DNA of 64,000 nucleotides from Lachnospiraceae bacterium (GCA_022776445.1 JALFHZ010000122.1:1-64000), one strand, 5' to 3'; counted from the stretch's first letter, positions 45,352 through 55,167 are shown. A program made the numbers and translations. The notes: a model not told the origin generated them from the letters alone.

Positions 45352-45951
45352 TCAATCCGGATAATCAACCACATAATGATCATATGCATTGACGACCATA
45401 GTATCTTTATACCGATCCACACGCTTGAAATCGCCATAATTGGCATGTACATGCCCGTGGACGAACAGCTTCGGATGATAGGTTTCCATCAGTGACCGGA
45501 AGCACGCAAAGCCCTGATGCGGCAGGTCCTCCAGATCATTGACGTCTTTTGCCGGCGCGTGAGTTACCAGAATGTCAAACCCTTTCTTCCATTTCAGCTT
45601 CAGCCAGAGCCGGCGGATCCTCCTTCTCATCTGCTTTTCCGTATACTGATTTTCCGCCTCCGGATGGTATCGCATACTGCCTCCCAGCCCCAGAATGCGG
45701 ACTCCCTTATATTCAAAAATGTCATTTTCAATGCAGACGCAGCCTCCGCAGCCCTTATCATTCTGATACCAGTAGTCATGATTTCCGAGCACATACAGTA
45801 CCTGCGCATGTGACACAGTCGCAAAAAACTCCAGATATCTCCGATCCAGATCCCCGCAGGCAATAATCAGTTCCACACCCTCCAGTTTTTCCGGAGCATA
45901 ATGCTCATACAGGGACTTTGACTCATGATCTGCTAATACCAGTATTTTCAC
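45352..45951 (-). CDS. calcineurin-like metallophosphoesterase
   Basis: 199-residue cytoplasmic phosphoesterase. Metal-site motifs in order: VLADHES (the usual D-x-H reads with Asp), CGDLDRR, LGNHDYWYQ, VTHAPAKD and HGHVHANYG. A small Cys cluster (GCGGCVC) sits near residue 70. GTG at 45951 has GGAGG nine bases upstream and gives the usual start (MKILVLAD); an ATG at 45957 has only a 3-base spacer. It overlaps the end of the preceding gene by about 30 bases. Substrate unknown. Confidence 0.88.
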   Translation of the reverse strand: MKILVLADHESKSLYEHYAPEKLEGVELIIACGDLDRRYLEFFATVSHAQVLYVLGNHDYWYQNDKGCGGCVCIENDIFEYKGVRILGLGGSMRYHPEAENQYTEKQMRRRIRRLWLKLKWKKGFDILVTHAPAKDVNDLEDLPHQGFACFRSLMETYHPKLFVHGHVHANYGDFKRVDRYKDTMVVNAYDHYVVDYPD

Positions 45952-47905
45952 CTGCATGTACCTCCGCTGTACTGTCTTTTGCTTTCTCTGTCTGCATCCG
46001 GATCACCGGCTGCATCTCCTGTTTAAATGCTGAAATATCCGGAATCTCTCCGATTACGTTCTCCACCAGCCAGTCCATATTGATGATTTCCTGCGGACTC
46101 AGCCCGTTTTCATTTCTGTCAGCTGCAATCACCCTGCCGTTCTGAGCATAGATGGGCCCCACAAAAATGGGGAATCCTCCTTTTTTGATGGAAGACTTCA
46201 GGAAATGGATCAGACGCTTGGTTCCGATCGGGATATTCTCAGAATACACCACATCAATGATATCCGACGACATCCCCCACCAGTAGTTGAGCGCCCGCCG
46301 CCCCTTCTGTCCTTTCAGGTCAATCGCTCCATGGCAGATCATCTGAACCAGCCGTTCGTAGAATTTGCCCCAGTCACAAAGTGACGTTGCCAGATTTTCT
46401 ACCGTCCCGTCCGGCAGCTTGTGATACAGGCCATATTCTCTCGTCCCGCGGTCCGGCGTAATCATATCATCTCCGGAAATAAAGGTAATGCCTTCCTGTT
46501 CCAGCTCCCTGCGGCAGTTATGCGTCTTCAGTCCGGACCATTTCAGATGAATCTTCGCCCGCGGGTTGACCATTTTGGCACCAAGTGCAAATGCATTGAT
46601 ATTTGCGACCATGCCATAAATCGGATAATCCGCAATGTATCCCAGATCGTTCGATTCGTTCATCGCTGCCGCCAGCGCTCCCAGAAGGAATTTGGACTCA
46701 TACATACGCGCGTAATACGTGCAGATCGAAGAATAGGACTCGTTGACCGAACAGTTGAAAATCCGGATCTCCGGATGGTGAATTGCCACCTTGACACTGT
46801 AGGCAGTCATCAGCGGCGCCGTCGTGAAAATCACATTGCAGCCGGCAGCCACCGCCAGGCTCATTGCATTTTCAATCTCCGCCTCGGTTCCGGCATTTTC
46901 AAATGCCAGGGTCTGAAGCTTGTGGTTGAAGCACTCTTCCAGATAGATCCGCCCCAGCTCATGACCATAAGCCCAGCTGGAGTTCTCCCTGTTTTTCGTA
47001 TAAATAAATGCTGCCTTCAGCATCTCCGGTTCCACATTTGCAGACGGCTTCAGCCAGTTCAGCAGGCTTGGTGCGGTTTCCTCCGCCTCTTCCGGCTGTT
47101 CTACCAGAGAAATCTGGCCTCCGTGAGATTTTAACAAAAGCTCGTTCCAGATACTGTCCAGACCCCGCTTCATCTGGCTCTCTGTCTGCTTTTTCACCAC
47201 TGAATATCCGAAGAACTGCAGATAGATCAAAAATGCATCGGAAGCGGTCATCTCAATCTCTTCCGTCCGCTTTGCCTGAAACACCCTGTCAAACATCTCA
47301 TAGGTCGCCTTAAAATAGCTCCGTTCGTCCGGATCCCAGACTTCTCCGGGCTTCTTTCCCAGAACCTCCAGCAGCTGACTGTAGCAGCCTTCCTTGCTGA
47401 ACCAGATATCCGAATTAAACGAAACCTGATAAAAGTCCAGGAACTCGTAGTACAGACGGCTGTCCAGATCATCCGAACGTCTTGGAATCAGCCGGGTCAC
47501 CGTAGCCGTAATGCTGTACGCATGCACGTATTTCAGAACGCTGACGCGCTTATTGCCTTCCATCACGTAGTAGCGGTTCATAAATTCGTAAGCAACGATC
47601 GGATCATGAATACCTTCTTCAATCTGATGATCATAAAGATACGCCCATTTTGCACCGAATTCCGTCTTTTCCCCCAGAAGCGGCATGAAATTGCTGGCAA
47701 ATGCCTGCGTCCGTCCCTGTGTCTTGGTACCTACCACGCGCTCCAGCGGAATATCCTGAAGCCCCAGATTGACCTCGGAAACAATATCCGTATTGGAAAG
47801 AATTTCATCCAGAACCGGCAGGTAAGGATACTCTCCTTTCGACACTGCCGCCTGATACTGCCTGCGTCCCAGACGCAAAGCCCCTATATAATCATATAAT
47901 GCCAT
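45923..47905 (-). CDS. ParB-like / BMP (basic membrane protein) fusion, cytoplasmic
   Basis: 660-residue protein. The C-terminal half (about 296-600) is a BMP/PnrA-type periplasmic-binding fold (ENAMSLAVAAGCNVIFTTAP, ESKFLLGALAAAMNES, DYPIYGMVANINAFALGAKM), a family that binds nucleosides outside the cell. There is no signal peptide or lipobox; instead the N-terminal part has a ParB/Srx-like motif VMEGNKRVSVLKYVHAY (about 114-130) and helical sequence. So it looks like an intracellular ligand sensor rather than a transporter part. No ABC genes are adjacent; neighbours are an SNF2 helicase and a phosphoesterase. ATG with GGGAG eleven bases upstream. Confidence 0.75.
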   Translation of the reverse strand: MALYDYIGALRLGRRQYQAAVSKGEYPYLPVLDEILSNTDIVSEVNLGLQDIPLERVVGTKTQGRTQAFASNFMPLLGEKTEFGAKWAYLYDHQIEEGIHDPIVAYEFMNRYYVMEGNKRVSVLKYVHAYSITATVTRLIPRRSDDLDSRLYYEFLDFYQVSFNSDIWFSKEGCYSQLLEVLGKKPGEVWDPDERSYFKATYEMFDRVFQAKRTEEIEMTASDAFLIYLQFFGYSVVKKQTESQMKRGLDSIWNELLLKSHGGQISLVEQPEEAEETAPSLLNWLKPSANVEPEMLKAAFIYTKNRENSSWAYGHELGRIYLEECFNHKLQTLAFENAGTEAEIENAMSLAVAAGCNVIFTTAPLMTAYSVKVAIHHPEIRIFNCSVNESYSSICTYYARMYESKFLLGALAAAMNESNDLGYIADYPIYGMVANINAFALGAKMVNPRAKIHLKWSGLKTHNCRRELEQEGITFISGDDMITPDRGTREYGLYHKLPDGTVENLATSLCDWGKFYERLVQMICHGAIDLKGQKGRRALNYWWGMSSDIIDVVYSENIPIGTKRLIHFLKSSIKKGGFPIFVGPIYAQNGRVIAADRNENGLSPQEIINMDWLVENVIGEIPDISAFKQEMQPVIRMQTEKAKDSTAEVHAGENTGISRS

Positions 47906-47923
47906 CGCACAAACACTCCCTTC

Positions 47924-50900
47924 TCAAGCATCACTGCTGCAGTCCAGAATCTCCAGAAGATCCTCCCTTGTCAGGCTGCTCAGAGAAACCGTTCCCTCCG
48001 TGATGATCTGCTCCGCCAGACTTTTTTTACGATCCTGCAGCTTCAGGATGTTTTCTTCAATTGTATCTTTCATAATCAGCTTCCAGACCGTCACCTGTTT
48101 TTCCTGGCCGATCCGGTGCGTACGGTCTGTCGCCTGATTCTGAGCCGCCACATTCCACCACGGATCATAATGGATCACGATATCGGCAGCCGTCAGATTG
48201 AGTCCCGTCCCTCCTGCTTTTAAAGAAATCAGAAATACCGGAACCTCATCATTCTGAAATGCACCTGCCATGCGGATCCGCTCTTCCTTGGGTGTGGAAC
48301 CGGTCAGCATGTGACAGGCAATCGCCTCTTTTTTCAGTCTCGCTTCAATCCGTTCCAGCATGGAAGTGAACTGTGAAAACAGCAGAATCTTGTGACCTCC
48401 GTCAATTCCCTGTCGGATAAGGTCCATGCAGGTATCCAGCTTTGCGGAACCGCCCTTGTAATTGCTGTAGCAAAGGGAGGGATCGCAGCAAAGCTGACGC
48501 AGCCTTGTGAGCTGTGCCAGAATCTGCAGCTTGTCGGAATCGACAGAAGCACCATCCAGTTCTTCCAGCATGGTCTTCAGTTCCAGCGCATGCGCCGTAT
48601 AAAGCTTCTTCTGCGCTTCTTCCGCTTTGGAGTAGATCACACTCTCCAGCTTCTCAGGCAGTTCCTTCAGGACATCTCCCTTCAAGCGCCGCAGAACAAA
48701 CGGTCCGATCATCCGGCGCAGCACCTGTAGGGCTCCGCTGTCTTCTCCCTTCGCAATCGGAGTCTCGATCTCCCGACGGAATCTGGAATATGAAAACAGA
48801 AATCCGGGCATCAGGAAATCGAAAATACTCCAGAGCTCGCTCAGCCGGTTCTCCACCGGAGTACCCGTCAGAGCGAAACGGGTCCGGGACTGAACCTGTT
48901 TGACTGCCCGTGCGCTCTGTGTTGCCGGATTCTTGATAACCTGTGCCTCGTCAATAATCTGATAACGGAACCGGAACGACAGATACTGTTCCATGTCACG
49001 TTTCAGCAGGTCGTAGGAGGTAATCAGCACATCCGGTTCGTCAGGACTCGCAGTCTCCCCGGATCTGCGTGCCTGATCAAGCAGCTGCTCCCGCTCCGGC
49101 GCAGTTCCGGTCACCGTCAGGACTCGCAGCTCCGGTGTAAACCGACGGATCTCATTCTCCCAGTTATAAACCAGCGAAGCCGGACAGACAATCAGCGATA
49201 TCTGTTCCGGATGCTGCTGTCTCTCATCCAGCAGCAGCGCAATCACCTGCAGGGTCTTTCCCAGACCCATATCATCTGCCAGAATACCGCCGAAACCGTA
49301 AGCGTCCAGTGTCTTCAGCCATCGAAAGCCCGTCCGCTGGTAGCCGCGCAAAATTGTCTTCAGGGATTCCGGCACCTCATAATCGCTGTCCTCGACCGAC
49401 TTCATGCCGCGCACCACCGACTTGAACAACTGGTCACGGTAAAACGTAATGCTGCTGCCCTCTTTCAGGACACTGTCCAGATACAGGGCACGATAAGCAG
49501 GAATCCGGAAATGCCCCTCCTCCAGCTGATTTCTGCTGATTGCCAGCTCATCCACCAGATGCGCAACCGTCACCAGACCATGTTCGTCCAGCTGCAGAAA
49601 TTCACCATTTTTCAAACGATAATACGGCTTCTTCGGATCATATTCCGCCAGTATCTGCTGAAGCTGAGCCGCAGTCATTCCCTCTGCGTCCACAGAAAAG
49701 TCCAGCCAGCTGCCATTCATCCGGACACCTACCGATATCTTCGGCGGCGGAAGAACACGAATGTTTCTCGCCGCATCGGAAATACGCACTTCACCAAGCT
49801 GCATGAATTCGCCGATGCCCTCGCTGAGCAGGCGATACAGCGCATCGTCGTCATTCCGGATAATCAGATTTTCCGCCGCTTCATCCCGATACTGAAAATA
49901 ACGGGTGATCAGCTGACTGATCCGGAATTCCCCGGGCACATCCCGACAGATCGTCCGCGGCACCTTGTCATCCTCAATCGGAAGAAACGTAAAATCACCG
50001 TAAGACAGCTCCGGACGCATGATCAGTTCCCCCGGACGCTGACTGTCAAACCGGAACACCGCCTTCAGTTCCTGCGGCTGATAATGCTCCAGATCTACAT
50101 CCTTCACATCCAGATGGGCGTACGGCATAATTTTCTTCAGCACACGCTCGTAAAATAACGGGATATCCCGTTCCTGTACCTCCGTTTCGTGTCTGCTGCG
50201 GCTTTTCAGCATCTGCTCCAGAAAAACCGTCAGAGCTTCCGTCTCCGCACAATCCAGGCGCAGCAGCTTCATGCCATCGCCCACATACAGATGGTGTTCT
50301 CCGGAAAACGCATACAATTCCGGCTTCAGAGCCACGCGGATTCCGTCACGGCCTGCCTTGCATATCTTCACATCCAGCTGAACCGGTTCGGATTTTACCG
50401 GAACCTTCATACGTGCACCGTTCTGCATCTCCACCTCCAGCTCCCGTCCCTCCATCAGAGCAAAAAACCGGTCCCGGTTTGCACGGCTTACATTCAGTTC
50501 ACGCAGTCCCTGAACCGTCACATATGCACTCCTGCGGAACTGTTCAAAATGCTCCTGATATACGTTCACCAGCTGCGTCAGAAGCGACACCAGCGGCCGG
50601 TCAGCCTCCGCAAATGCATGGATATTGTGGTGAAAGGACAGCTGCTTGCCATAAGTCACAAGAGAGCCCGTCTTCACCGCCTCGGAAAATGCCACGAGAT
50701 CCTTCAGCACATACAGGCGGTCGCGCCCTACCCGAAATTCCAGAAGCGTCCTGTCATCTCTCAGAAGCAGACATGGCACCAGACGCACCTGGCGCACCTC
50801 ACTTTCCTGAATAATCTGTGCAACTTCCCGGTTGGTATACTCCCGGATCATGGTCCGAACCTCCTGTGAAGTGGATACCGGGCGGCCGCTGTTCGCCGCC

Positions 50901-51112
50901 GCCTGCTTCTGATAAGCATCCCAGATCAGCTGTGCATGTCCGCACATTCCCCGGCAGGAGTTCCCATTTACACAAGAACAAGAGTAGTCATGTATCTGAC
51001 TACCCTTGACATAAAGACTTACTTTATAGTGTTGACTGCCATCCTCAACAATCCCCCTGACGCCCAGTTCTCCTTTCCAGAAGGTACTGGTCGTCATCTC
51101 TGCAATCTTCAT
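47924..51112 (-). CDS. SNF2-family helicase with SWIM zinc finger
   Basis: 1062-residue DNA-dependent ATPase of the bacterial SNF2 group. SWIM finger near the N-terminus (YSCSCVNGNSCRGMCGHAQL), a DUF3670-like middle, then helicase motifs: ILADDMGLGKTLQVIALLL (Walker A, about 610), DEAQ box IIDEAQVIKN, LTGTPVENRLSELWSIFDF, and the C-terminal half ISLKAGGTGLNLTAADIVIH and HRIGQEKQVTVWKL. The ATG at 51112 has GGAGG five bases upstream; an in-frame TTG seven codons earlier is less likely. 18 bases upstream of the ParB/BMP gene, so co-transcribed. Confidence 0.93.
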   Translation of the reverse strand: MKIAEMTTSTFWKGELGVRGIVEDGSQHYKVSLYVKGSQIHDYSCSCVNGNSCRGMCGHAQLIWDAYQKQAAANSGRPVSTSQEVRTMIREYTNREVAQIIQESEVRQVRLVPCLLLRDDRTLLEFRVGRDRLYVLKDLVAFSEAVKTGSLVTYGKQLSFHHNIHAFAEADRPLVSLLTQLVNVYQEHFEQFRRSAYVTVQGLRELNVSRANRDRFFALMEGRELEVEMQNGARMKVPVKSEPVQLDVKICKAGRDGIRVALKPELYAFSGEHHLYVGDGMKLLRLDCAETEALTVFLEQMLKSRSRHETEVQERDIPLFYERVLKKIMPYAHLDVKDVDLEHYQPQELKAVFRFDSQRPGELIMRPELSYGDFTFLPIEDDKVPRTICRDVPGEFRISQLITRYFQYRDEAAENLIIRNDDDALYRLLSEGIGEFMQLGEVRISDAARNIRVLPPPKISVGVRMNGSWLDFSVDAEGMTAAQLQQILAEYDPKKPYYRLKNGEFLQLDEHGLVTVAHLVDELAISRNQLEEGHFRIPAYRALYLDSVLKEGSSITFYRDQLFKSVVRGMKSVEDSDYEVPESLKTILRGYQRTGFRWLKTLDAYGFGGILADDMGLGKTLQVIALLLDERQQHPEQISLIVCPASLVYNWENEIRRFTPELRVLTVTGTAPEREQLLDQARRSGETASPDEPDVLITSYDLLKRDMEQYLSFRFRYQIIDEAQVIKNPATQSARAVKQVQSRTRFALTGTPVENRLSELWSIFDFLMPGFLFSYSRFRREIETPIAKGEDSGALQVLRRMIGPFVLRRLKGDVLKELPEKLESVIYSKAEEAQKKLYTAHALELKTMLEELDGASVDSDKLQILAQLTRLRQLCCDPSLCYSNYKGGSAKLDTCMDLIRQGIDGGHKILLFSQFTSMLERIEARLKKEAIACHMLTGSTPKEERIRMAGAFQNDEVPVFLISLKAGGTGLNLTAADIVIHYDPWWNVAAQNQATDRTHRIGQEKQVTVWKLIMKDTIEENILKLQDRKKSLAEQIITEGTVSLSSLTREDLLEILDCSSDA

Positions 51113-51163
51113 CAAGTCCTCCATTCCAAACAAATTGAACGGGTACTTTGTGAAACGATATCC

Positions 51164-52933
51164 TTACATGCGTTCCGGTGCATCAAACCCCAGCACATGA
51201 ATGCAGTTGGTCAGCACATCCTTCACCAGCGTAATCAACTGAATCCAGCTCGCCTGCTGTGCCTTGTCCTCCTGTGCCAGAATCCGTGTGTCATGATAAA
51301 AGCTGTTAAACGCATTGGACAGGTCATAAATGTACTGACAGATCCGGTGCGGTGCCGTCTCCGCAAAGCTGGTCTCCATCACGTCATTATACTTGGACAG
51401 CTCCAGCATCAGTGCCTTCTCTGCATCACTTGCCGCCGGAAGGATCACCGGCGTGCCGTCGTAACGGTCATTCGCGTCCTCATATTTGCCCAGAATGGAC
51501 TTGATGCGGACGATCGTGTACAGGATATAAGGACCGGTATTGCCCTCAAAGGAAACAAAGCGGTCGATATCAAATACATAATCCTTGGATGCCTGATTGG
51601 AGAGGTCCCCATATTTCAGAGCTGCCAGACCCACGATCTTCGCAGTCTCCTTCGCCTCCTCCTCGGAAACGGTACGGTTCTCCATGATTCGCTCATAAAC
51701 AGCCGCATCGATATCGGCAATCAGGTGTTCCAGCCGCATCACACCGCCGTCTCTGGTCTTGAATGGCTTGCCGTCCTTGCCGTTCATGGTACCGAAGCCG
51801 ATGTGAATCATCGGGACATCCGGTCTTACATAACCGGCTTTCTTCGCCACGCGGAATACCTGTGTAAAATGCAGTTCCTGACGTTTATCAGTGATATAGA
51901 TGTACTTCGCCGGGCGGAAATCCTTCTCACGCTCGATGATTGTTCCCAGATCTGAGGTCGCATACAATGCCGCACCATCCGACTTGCGCACGATACACGG
52001 CGGAAGCTCCTTGGTATCCGCAGGCTCCGCAATATCCACAACCAGAGCACCCTGGCTCTCATAAGCCAGCCCCTTGTCCTGCAGATCCTGAATCAGCCAC
52101 GGAATATACGGCTGCGCGTCGCTTTCGCCCTTCCACAATTCAAAATGTACATTCAGGTTGTCGTAATTCTTCTTCAGATCAGCCAGAGAAACAGCCATAA
52201 TGTGTTTCCAGATTGCCATAAATGGCTTATATCCATTCTGCAGCCGGAACGTTGCATTCTGTGCCCGTTCCTTAAACGCCTCATCCACCTTGGACTTGCC
52301 GCTTGCAGTCGGGTAAATATCCTCCAGCTCGCTGATGGTAAACGGCGCCTCCTCCGGATATTCCCCGGTATAAGACTCGTCAAAATAAACGAGATCCGGT
52401 TTCCGGTCACGCAGCTCCTCAATAATCAGTCCCATCTGCAGACCCCAGTCTCCCAGATGCACATCACCGATCATGATATATCCCAGGAAATCTCCCATGC
52501 GTTTGATACTCTCACCAATAACCGCAGAACGCAGATGGCCGACATGCAGAGGCTTCGCCACATTGGCTCCGCCGTAATCCACGATAATCGTCTCGCCGCG
52601 TCCGATCTCCTCCACACCAAGCTTATCCGCTTTCTGCATGCTGTTCATATAATCAGCCAGATACTGCGGATCCAGGCGAAGGTTGATAAATCCCGGCATC
52701 ACTGCATGGATCTCAGAAAACATCTCCGCTCCCTCAAGCTTTGCCACCACATCATTCGCAATATCAATCGGTTTCTTTTTATATGCTTTCGCAGCTGCCA
52801 TAGCACCGTTGCACTGATATTCGCACAGATCCGGGCGATTGGAAAGCACTACCTTTGCGTATGCCTCATCATAACCGCATGCGGCAAAAGCAGACTTCAT
52901 CTCAGCTGCTATCAAATCAAGAATCTTCTTCAC
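51164..52933 (-). CDS. argS: arginyl-tRNA synthetase
   Basis: Class I synthetase charging tRNA-Arg. 589 residues. N-terminal additional domain (VKKILDLIAAEMKSAFAACG), HIGH-like motif AKPLHVGHLRSAVIGESI, and the region equivalent to KMSKS as GKDGKPFKTRDGGVMRL; C-terminal DALR anticodon-binding domain (NTGPYILYTIVRIKSILGKY). Start GTG at 52933 with AAGGAG eight bases upstream; a longer frame to 53023 would cover its promoter. Own promoter, no T-box leader. Confidence 0.96.
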   Translation of the reverse strand: MKKILDLIAAEMKSAFAACGYDEAYAKVVLSNRPDLCEYQCNGAMAAAKAYKKKPIDIANDVVAKLEGAEMFSEIHAVMPGFINLRLDPQYLADYMNSMQKADKLGVEEIGRGETIIVDYGGANVAKPLHVGHLRSAVIGESIKRMGDFLGYIMIGDVHLGDWGLQMGLIIEELRDRKPDLVYFDESYTGEYPEEAPFTISELEDIYPTASGKSKVDEAFKERAQNATFRLQNGYKPFMAIWKHIMAVSLADLKKNYDNLNVHFELWKGESDAQPYIPWLIQDLQDKGLAYESQGALVVDIAEPADTKELPPCIVRKSDGAALYATSDLGTIIEREKDFRPAKYIYITDKRQELHFTQVFRVAKKAGYVRPDVPMIHIGFGTMNGKDGKPFKTRDGGVMRLEHLIADIDAAVYERIMENRTVSEEEAKETAKIVGLAALKYGDLSNQASKDYVFDIDRFVSFEGNTGPYILYTIVRIKSILGKYEDANDRYDGTPVILPAASDAEKALMLELSKYNDVMETSFAETAPHRICQYIYDLSNAFNSFYHDTRILAQEDKAQQASWIQLITLVKDVLTNCIHVLGFDAPERM

Positions 52934-52994
52934 GTTGTGTTCTCCTTCTATATGTTTTGGACAATGACCGACCTTCACGGCTGTCGCTGAAATC

Positions 52995-53023
52995 ATTATA
53001 TCCAACCTGTCCCCAAAAAGCAA
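52995..53023 (-). promoter_or_regulatory. promoter of argS
   Basis: Minus strand: -35 TTGCTT (53018-53023), spacer 17, -10 TATAAT (52995-53000), in the short gap between aroD and argS. Confidence 0.75.
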
Positions 53024-53029
53024 GGTTGT

Positions 53030-53797
53030 TTACCCCAGACTTTTATGAATCACATTCAGGATCTGATCCAGTTCACAGACGTCCACCTGACCGGGTGCAG
53101 AAACATTGGTTGCCGAGCCGAATGTCATAGCCGAGCCAAAGATCTCGCCGGAAAGCCGGCTCACCACGCCGGTTCCCGCCATGGACATCGTGACAATCGG
53201 CCGATCCGCATACTTTTCTTCCATCTCCAGTGTTGCCTCCAGAAGCTTCAGAACATCCCATCGGGTCAGCGGCATCACCGCAATCTTCGGAATATCTGCT
53301 CCCAGCTCCTGCATGCGGCAAAGCCGCTTTATCATCTCCTCTTTCTCCGGAGTCTTGTGGAAATCATGATTTGAACCCACCACCCGGACCTGCTTTCTGT
53401 GAGCCGCTTCAATCACCTGTTTCACCGGCTCATCTCCGGAAAACATCTCCACATCAATCAAATCTGCAAAACCGCTCTCCGCCACAGCAATATTCAACGC
53501 CACATAATCCTCCGGCTCAATCGCACGGGCTCCTCCCTCTTTCAATGTCCGGAATGTAAAAAGAATCGGGGTATCCCCCAGCGTCTCCCGCAGTGCTTTC
53601 GCCGTCTCCAGAACCTTTTCCGTATCTGCTGCCTCTTCATACCAGTCAGCACGCCATTCCACGATATCCACCGGCAGATCCGCAAAAGATGCCGCCTCCG
53701 CCAGGATACCTTCTCTGTCTTTATTCACAATAGGGACACAGATCTTGGGTCTCCCATTTCCAATCGTCACATTTCTTACATTCACTGATTTCATCAT
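53030..53797 (-). CDS. aroD: type I 3-dehydroquinate dehydratase
   Basis: Shikimate-pathway enzyme that forms a Schiff base with dehydroquinate. 255 residues, standard. VEWRADWYEE (substrate Glu/Arg), SNHDFHKTP with catalytic His 144, IPKIAVMP with the Schiff-base Lys 171, and the lid SAMTFGSATNVSAPGQ near the C-terminus. Two adjacent ATG codons; both have workable spacing to GGGAGG. Confidence 0.95.
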   Translation of the reverse strand: MMKSVNVRNVTIGNGRPKICVPIVNKDREGILAEAASFADLPVDIVEWRADWYEEAADTEKVLETAKALRETLGDTPILFTFRTLKEGGARAIEPEDYVALNIAVAESGFADLIDVEMFSGDEPVKQVIEAAHRKQVRVVGSNHDFHKTPEKEEMIKRLCRMQELGADIPKIAVMPLTRWDVLKLLEATLEMEEKYADRPIVTMSMAGTGVVSRLSGEIFGSAMTFGSATNVSAPGQVDVCELDQILNVIHKSLG

Positions 53798-53826
53798 CCA
53801 TACCTCCCATGTCCTATGTCTTTTTC

Positions 53827-53855
53827 ATTATACATGCATTTACTTTTTTCAGCAA
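53827..53855 (-). promoter_or_regulatory. promoter of aroD
   Basis: Minus strand: -35 TTGCTG (53850-53855), spacer 17, -10 TATAAT (53827-53832). Confidence 0.75.
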
Positions 53856-53902
53856 CCATTTGCCATCTTCCTTCAGATTTCCTTAGCGTTCATTGCACAT
53901 AA

Positions 53903-53987
53903 GAAATAGCGCCCCTGCTCTGGAAAGTAAGGCGCTATTTCTCAGCTGATTATTTGACCCCGGGAAACACAAGACTTCCCGGGGTCA
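53903..53987. terminator. tandem strong stem-loops after efp
   Basis: Two perfect hairpins: GAAATAGCGCC / GGCGCTATTTC (53903-53913, 53931-53941) and TGACCCCGGGAA / TTCCCGGGGTCA (53955-53966, 53976-53987). On the minus strand the second is met first after efp and has no U-run, while the first is followed by TTATG. Together they probably end efp transcription. Confidence 0.65.
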
Positions 53988-54002
53988 CACATATCGTTCT
54001 TA

Positions 54003-54560
54003 TTAAACACGAGACAGATACTCACCAGTACGGGTATCAATCTTGATCTTGTCACCGTTATCAACAAATAACGGAACATATACGGTAGCACCAGTCTCAA
54101 CGGTAGCCGGCTTGGTAGCACCCTGTGCAGTATCGCCCTTGAAGCCCGGCTCTGTATTGGTGATCTCCAGTTCTACGAATAACGGCGGCTCAACAGAAAA
54201 TACCTTGCCGTTGTAAGAACATACTTTCACAACTTCGTTCTCTTTCACGAACTTCAGTGCATCGCCGATCACATCCTCTGCCAGTGCCATCTGCTCGTAG
54301 TTATCCATGTTCATGAAGTTAAACAGATCGCCATCTGCATACAGATACTGCATATCTACACGGTCAATTCTCGCAGACGGGAACTTCTCAGTCGGACGGA
54401 AAGTTCTCTCAACTACGGAACCGGTCATAACGTTTTTAATCTTCGTTCTTACGAAGGCAGCCCCTTTACCTGGCTTTACATGCTGGAACTCTACGATCTG
54501 ATATACTGCACCCTCGATTTCCAGGGTAATACCGTTTCTAAAATCACCTGCTGAAATCAT
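54003..54560 (-). CDS. efp: translation elongation factor P
   Basis: tRNA-mimic that rescues ribosomes stalled at polyproline. 185 residues, three beta domains. N-terminal [17 protein letters not shown], the tip loop [10 protein letters not shown] with Lys 32, [13 protein letters not shown], and the C-terminal signature [22 protein letters not shown] with AAGGAGG upstream. Own promoter. Confidence 0.97.
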   Translation of the reverse strand: MISAGDFRNGITLEIEGAVYQIVEFQHVKPGKGAAFVRTKIKNVMTGSVVERTFRPTEKFPSARIDRVDMQYLYADGDLFNFMNMDNYEQMALAEDVIGDALKFVKENEVVKVCSYNGKVFSVEPPLFVELEITNTEPGFKGDTAQGATKPATVETGATVYVPLFVDNGDKIKIDTRTGEYLSRV

Positions 54561-54604
54561 GTGATATTCCTCCTTAAATTGCGTACTCGCTCTTAATCTA
54601 CTTT

Positions 54605-54633
54605 ATTCTATAATATCTACTGAAATTATGCAA
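54605..54633 (-). promoter_or_regulatory. promoter of efp
   Basis: Minus strand: -35 TTGCAT (54628-54633), spacer 17, -10 TAGAAT (54605-54610). Confidence 0.7.
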
Positions 54634-54663
54634 GCTAATTTTTGCGTCATTTTTGACTGATCT

Positions 54664-55167
54664 TTATCTGTTCTTCTGTCTCTTATAAAAATAAAGCACA
54701 ACAGCTTCCAGATAGCGTTTCAGCACAATCTGAATCTCCTCTTTCGGATGAATCGGTTTGACCAGGATCGCGTAGATTCCGGCGCGGTTCGCTCCGTACA
54801 CATCTGTAAACAGCTGATCCCCGACGAAAATCGTCTCCTCCTTCGTCGTTCCCATAATCTCCATCGCACGATAATAATTCTTCACCGATGGTTTCCCGGC
54901 CTTATAAATATAGGGGGAATCCACCTGCGCGGCAAACGCGGCCACCCGCGGCTCTTTATTATTCGACAGAAGACAGGTTTTCATCCCCATCTCATGAAAC
55001 TTCCGAAACAGCGCCATGGCACGCTCATCCGCCGGTGCATCATGGGGTACCAGTGTATTGTCGATGTCAAAAACAGCGCCCCGAATCCCCTTTCGATACC
55101 AGTCTTCCCATGGAATCTGATATGTGCTGTCCAGCCATTCTTTCGGATAAAATGATTGAAATATCAA
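54664..55167 (-). CDS. YqeG-family HAD IIIA phosphatase
   Basis: 167-residue HAD-superfamily phosphatase. Motif I FDIDNTLVP (Asp 34, Asp 36), motif II LLSNNKEPRV, Lys in AGKPSVKNYY, motif III/IV FVGDQLFTDVYGANRAG. This is the YqeG type found beside nrdR or aroE/yqeH in Firmicutes; the substrate is not established (a phosphatidylglycerophosphate phosphatase activity has been proposed for relatives). It overlaps the nrdR stop by 4 bases. Confidence 0.92.
   Translation of the reverse strand: MIFQSFYPKEWLDSTYQIPWEDWYRKGIRGAVFDIDNTLVPHDAPADERAMALFRKFHEMGMKTCLLSNNKEPRVAAFAAQVDSPYIYKAGKPSVKNYYRAMEIMGTTKEETIFVGDQLFTDVYGANRAGIYAILVKPIHPKEEIQIVLKRYLEAVVLYFYKRQKNR

Noticed and set aside
52934-52990. 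T-box leader before argS
   Set aside because: The leader is only about 55 bases and has no T-box sequence or specifier stem.
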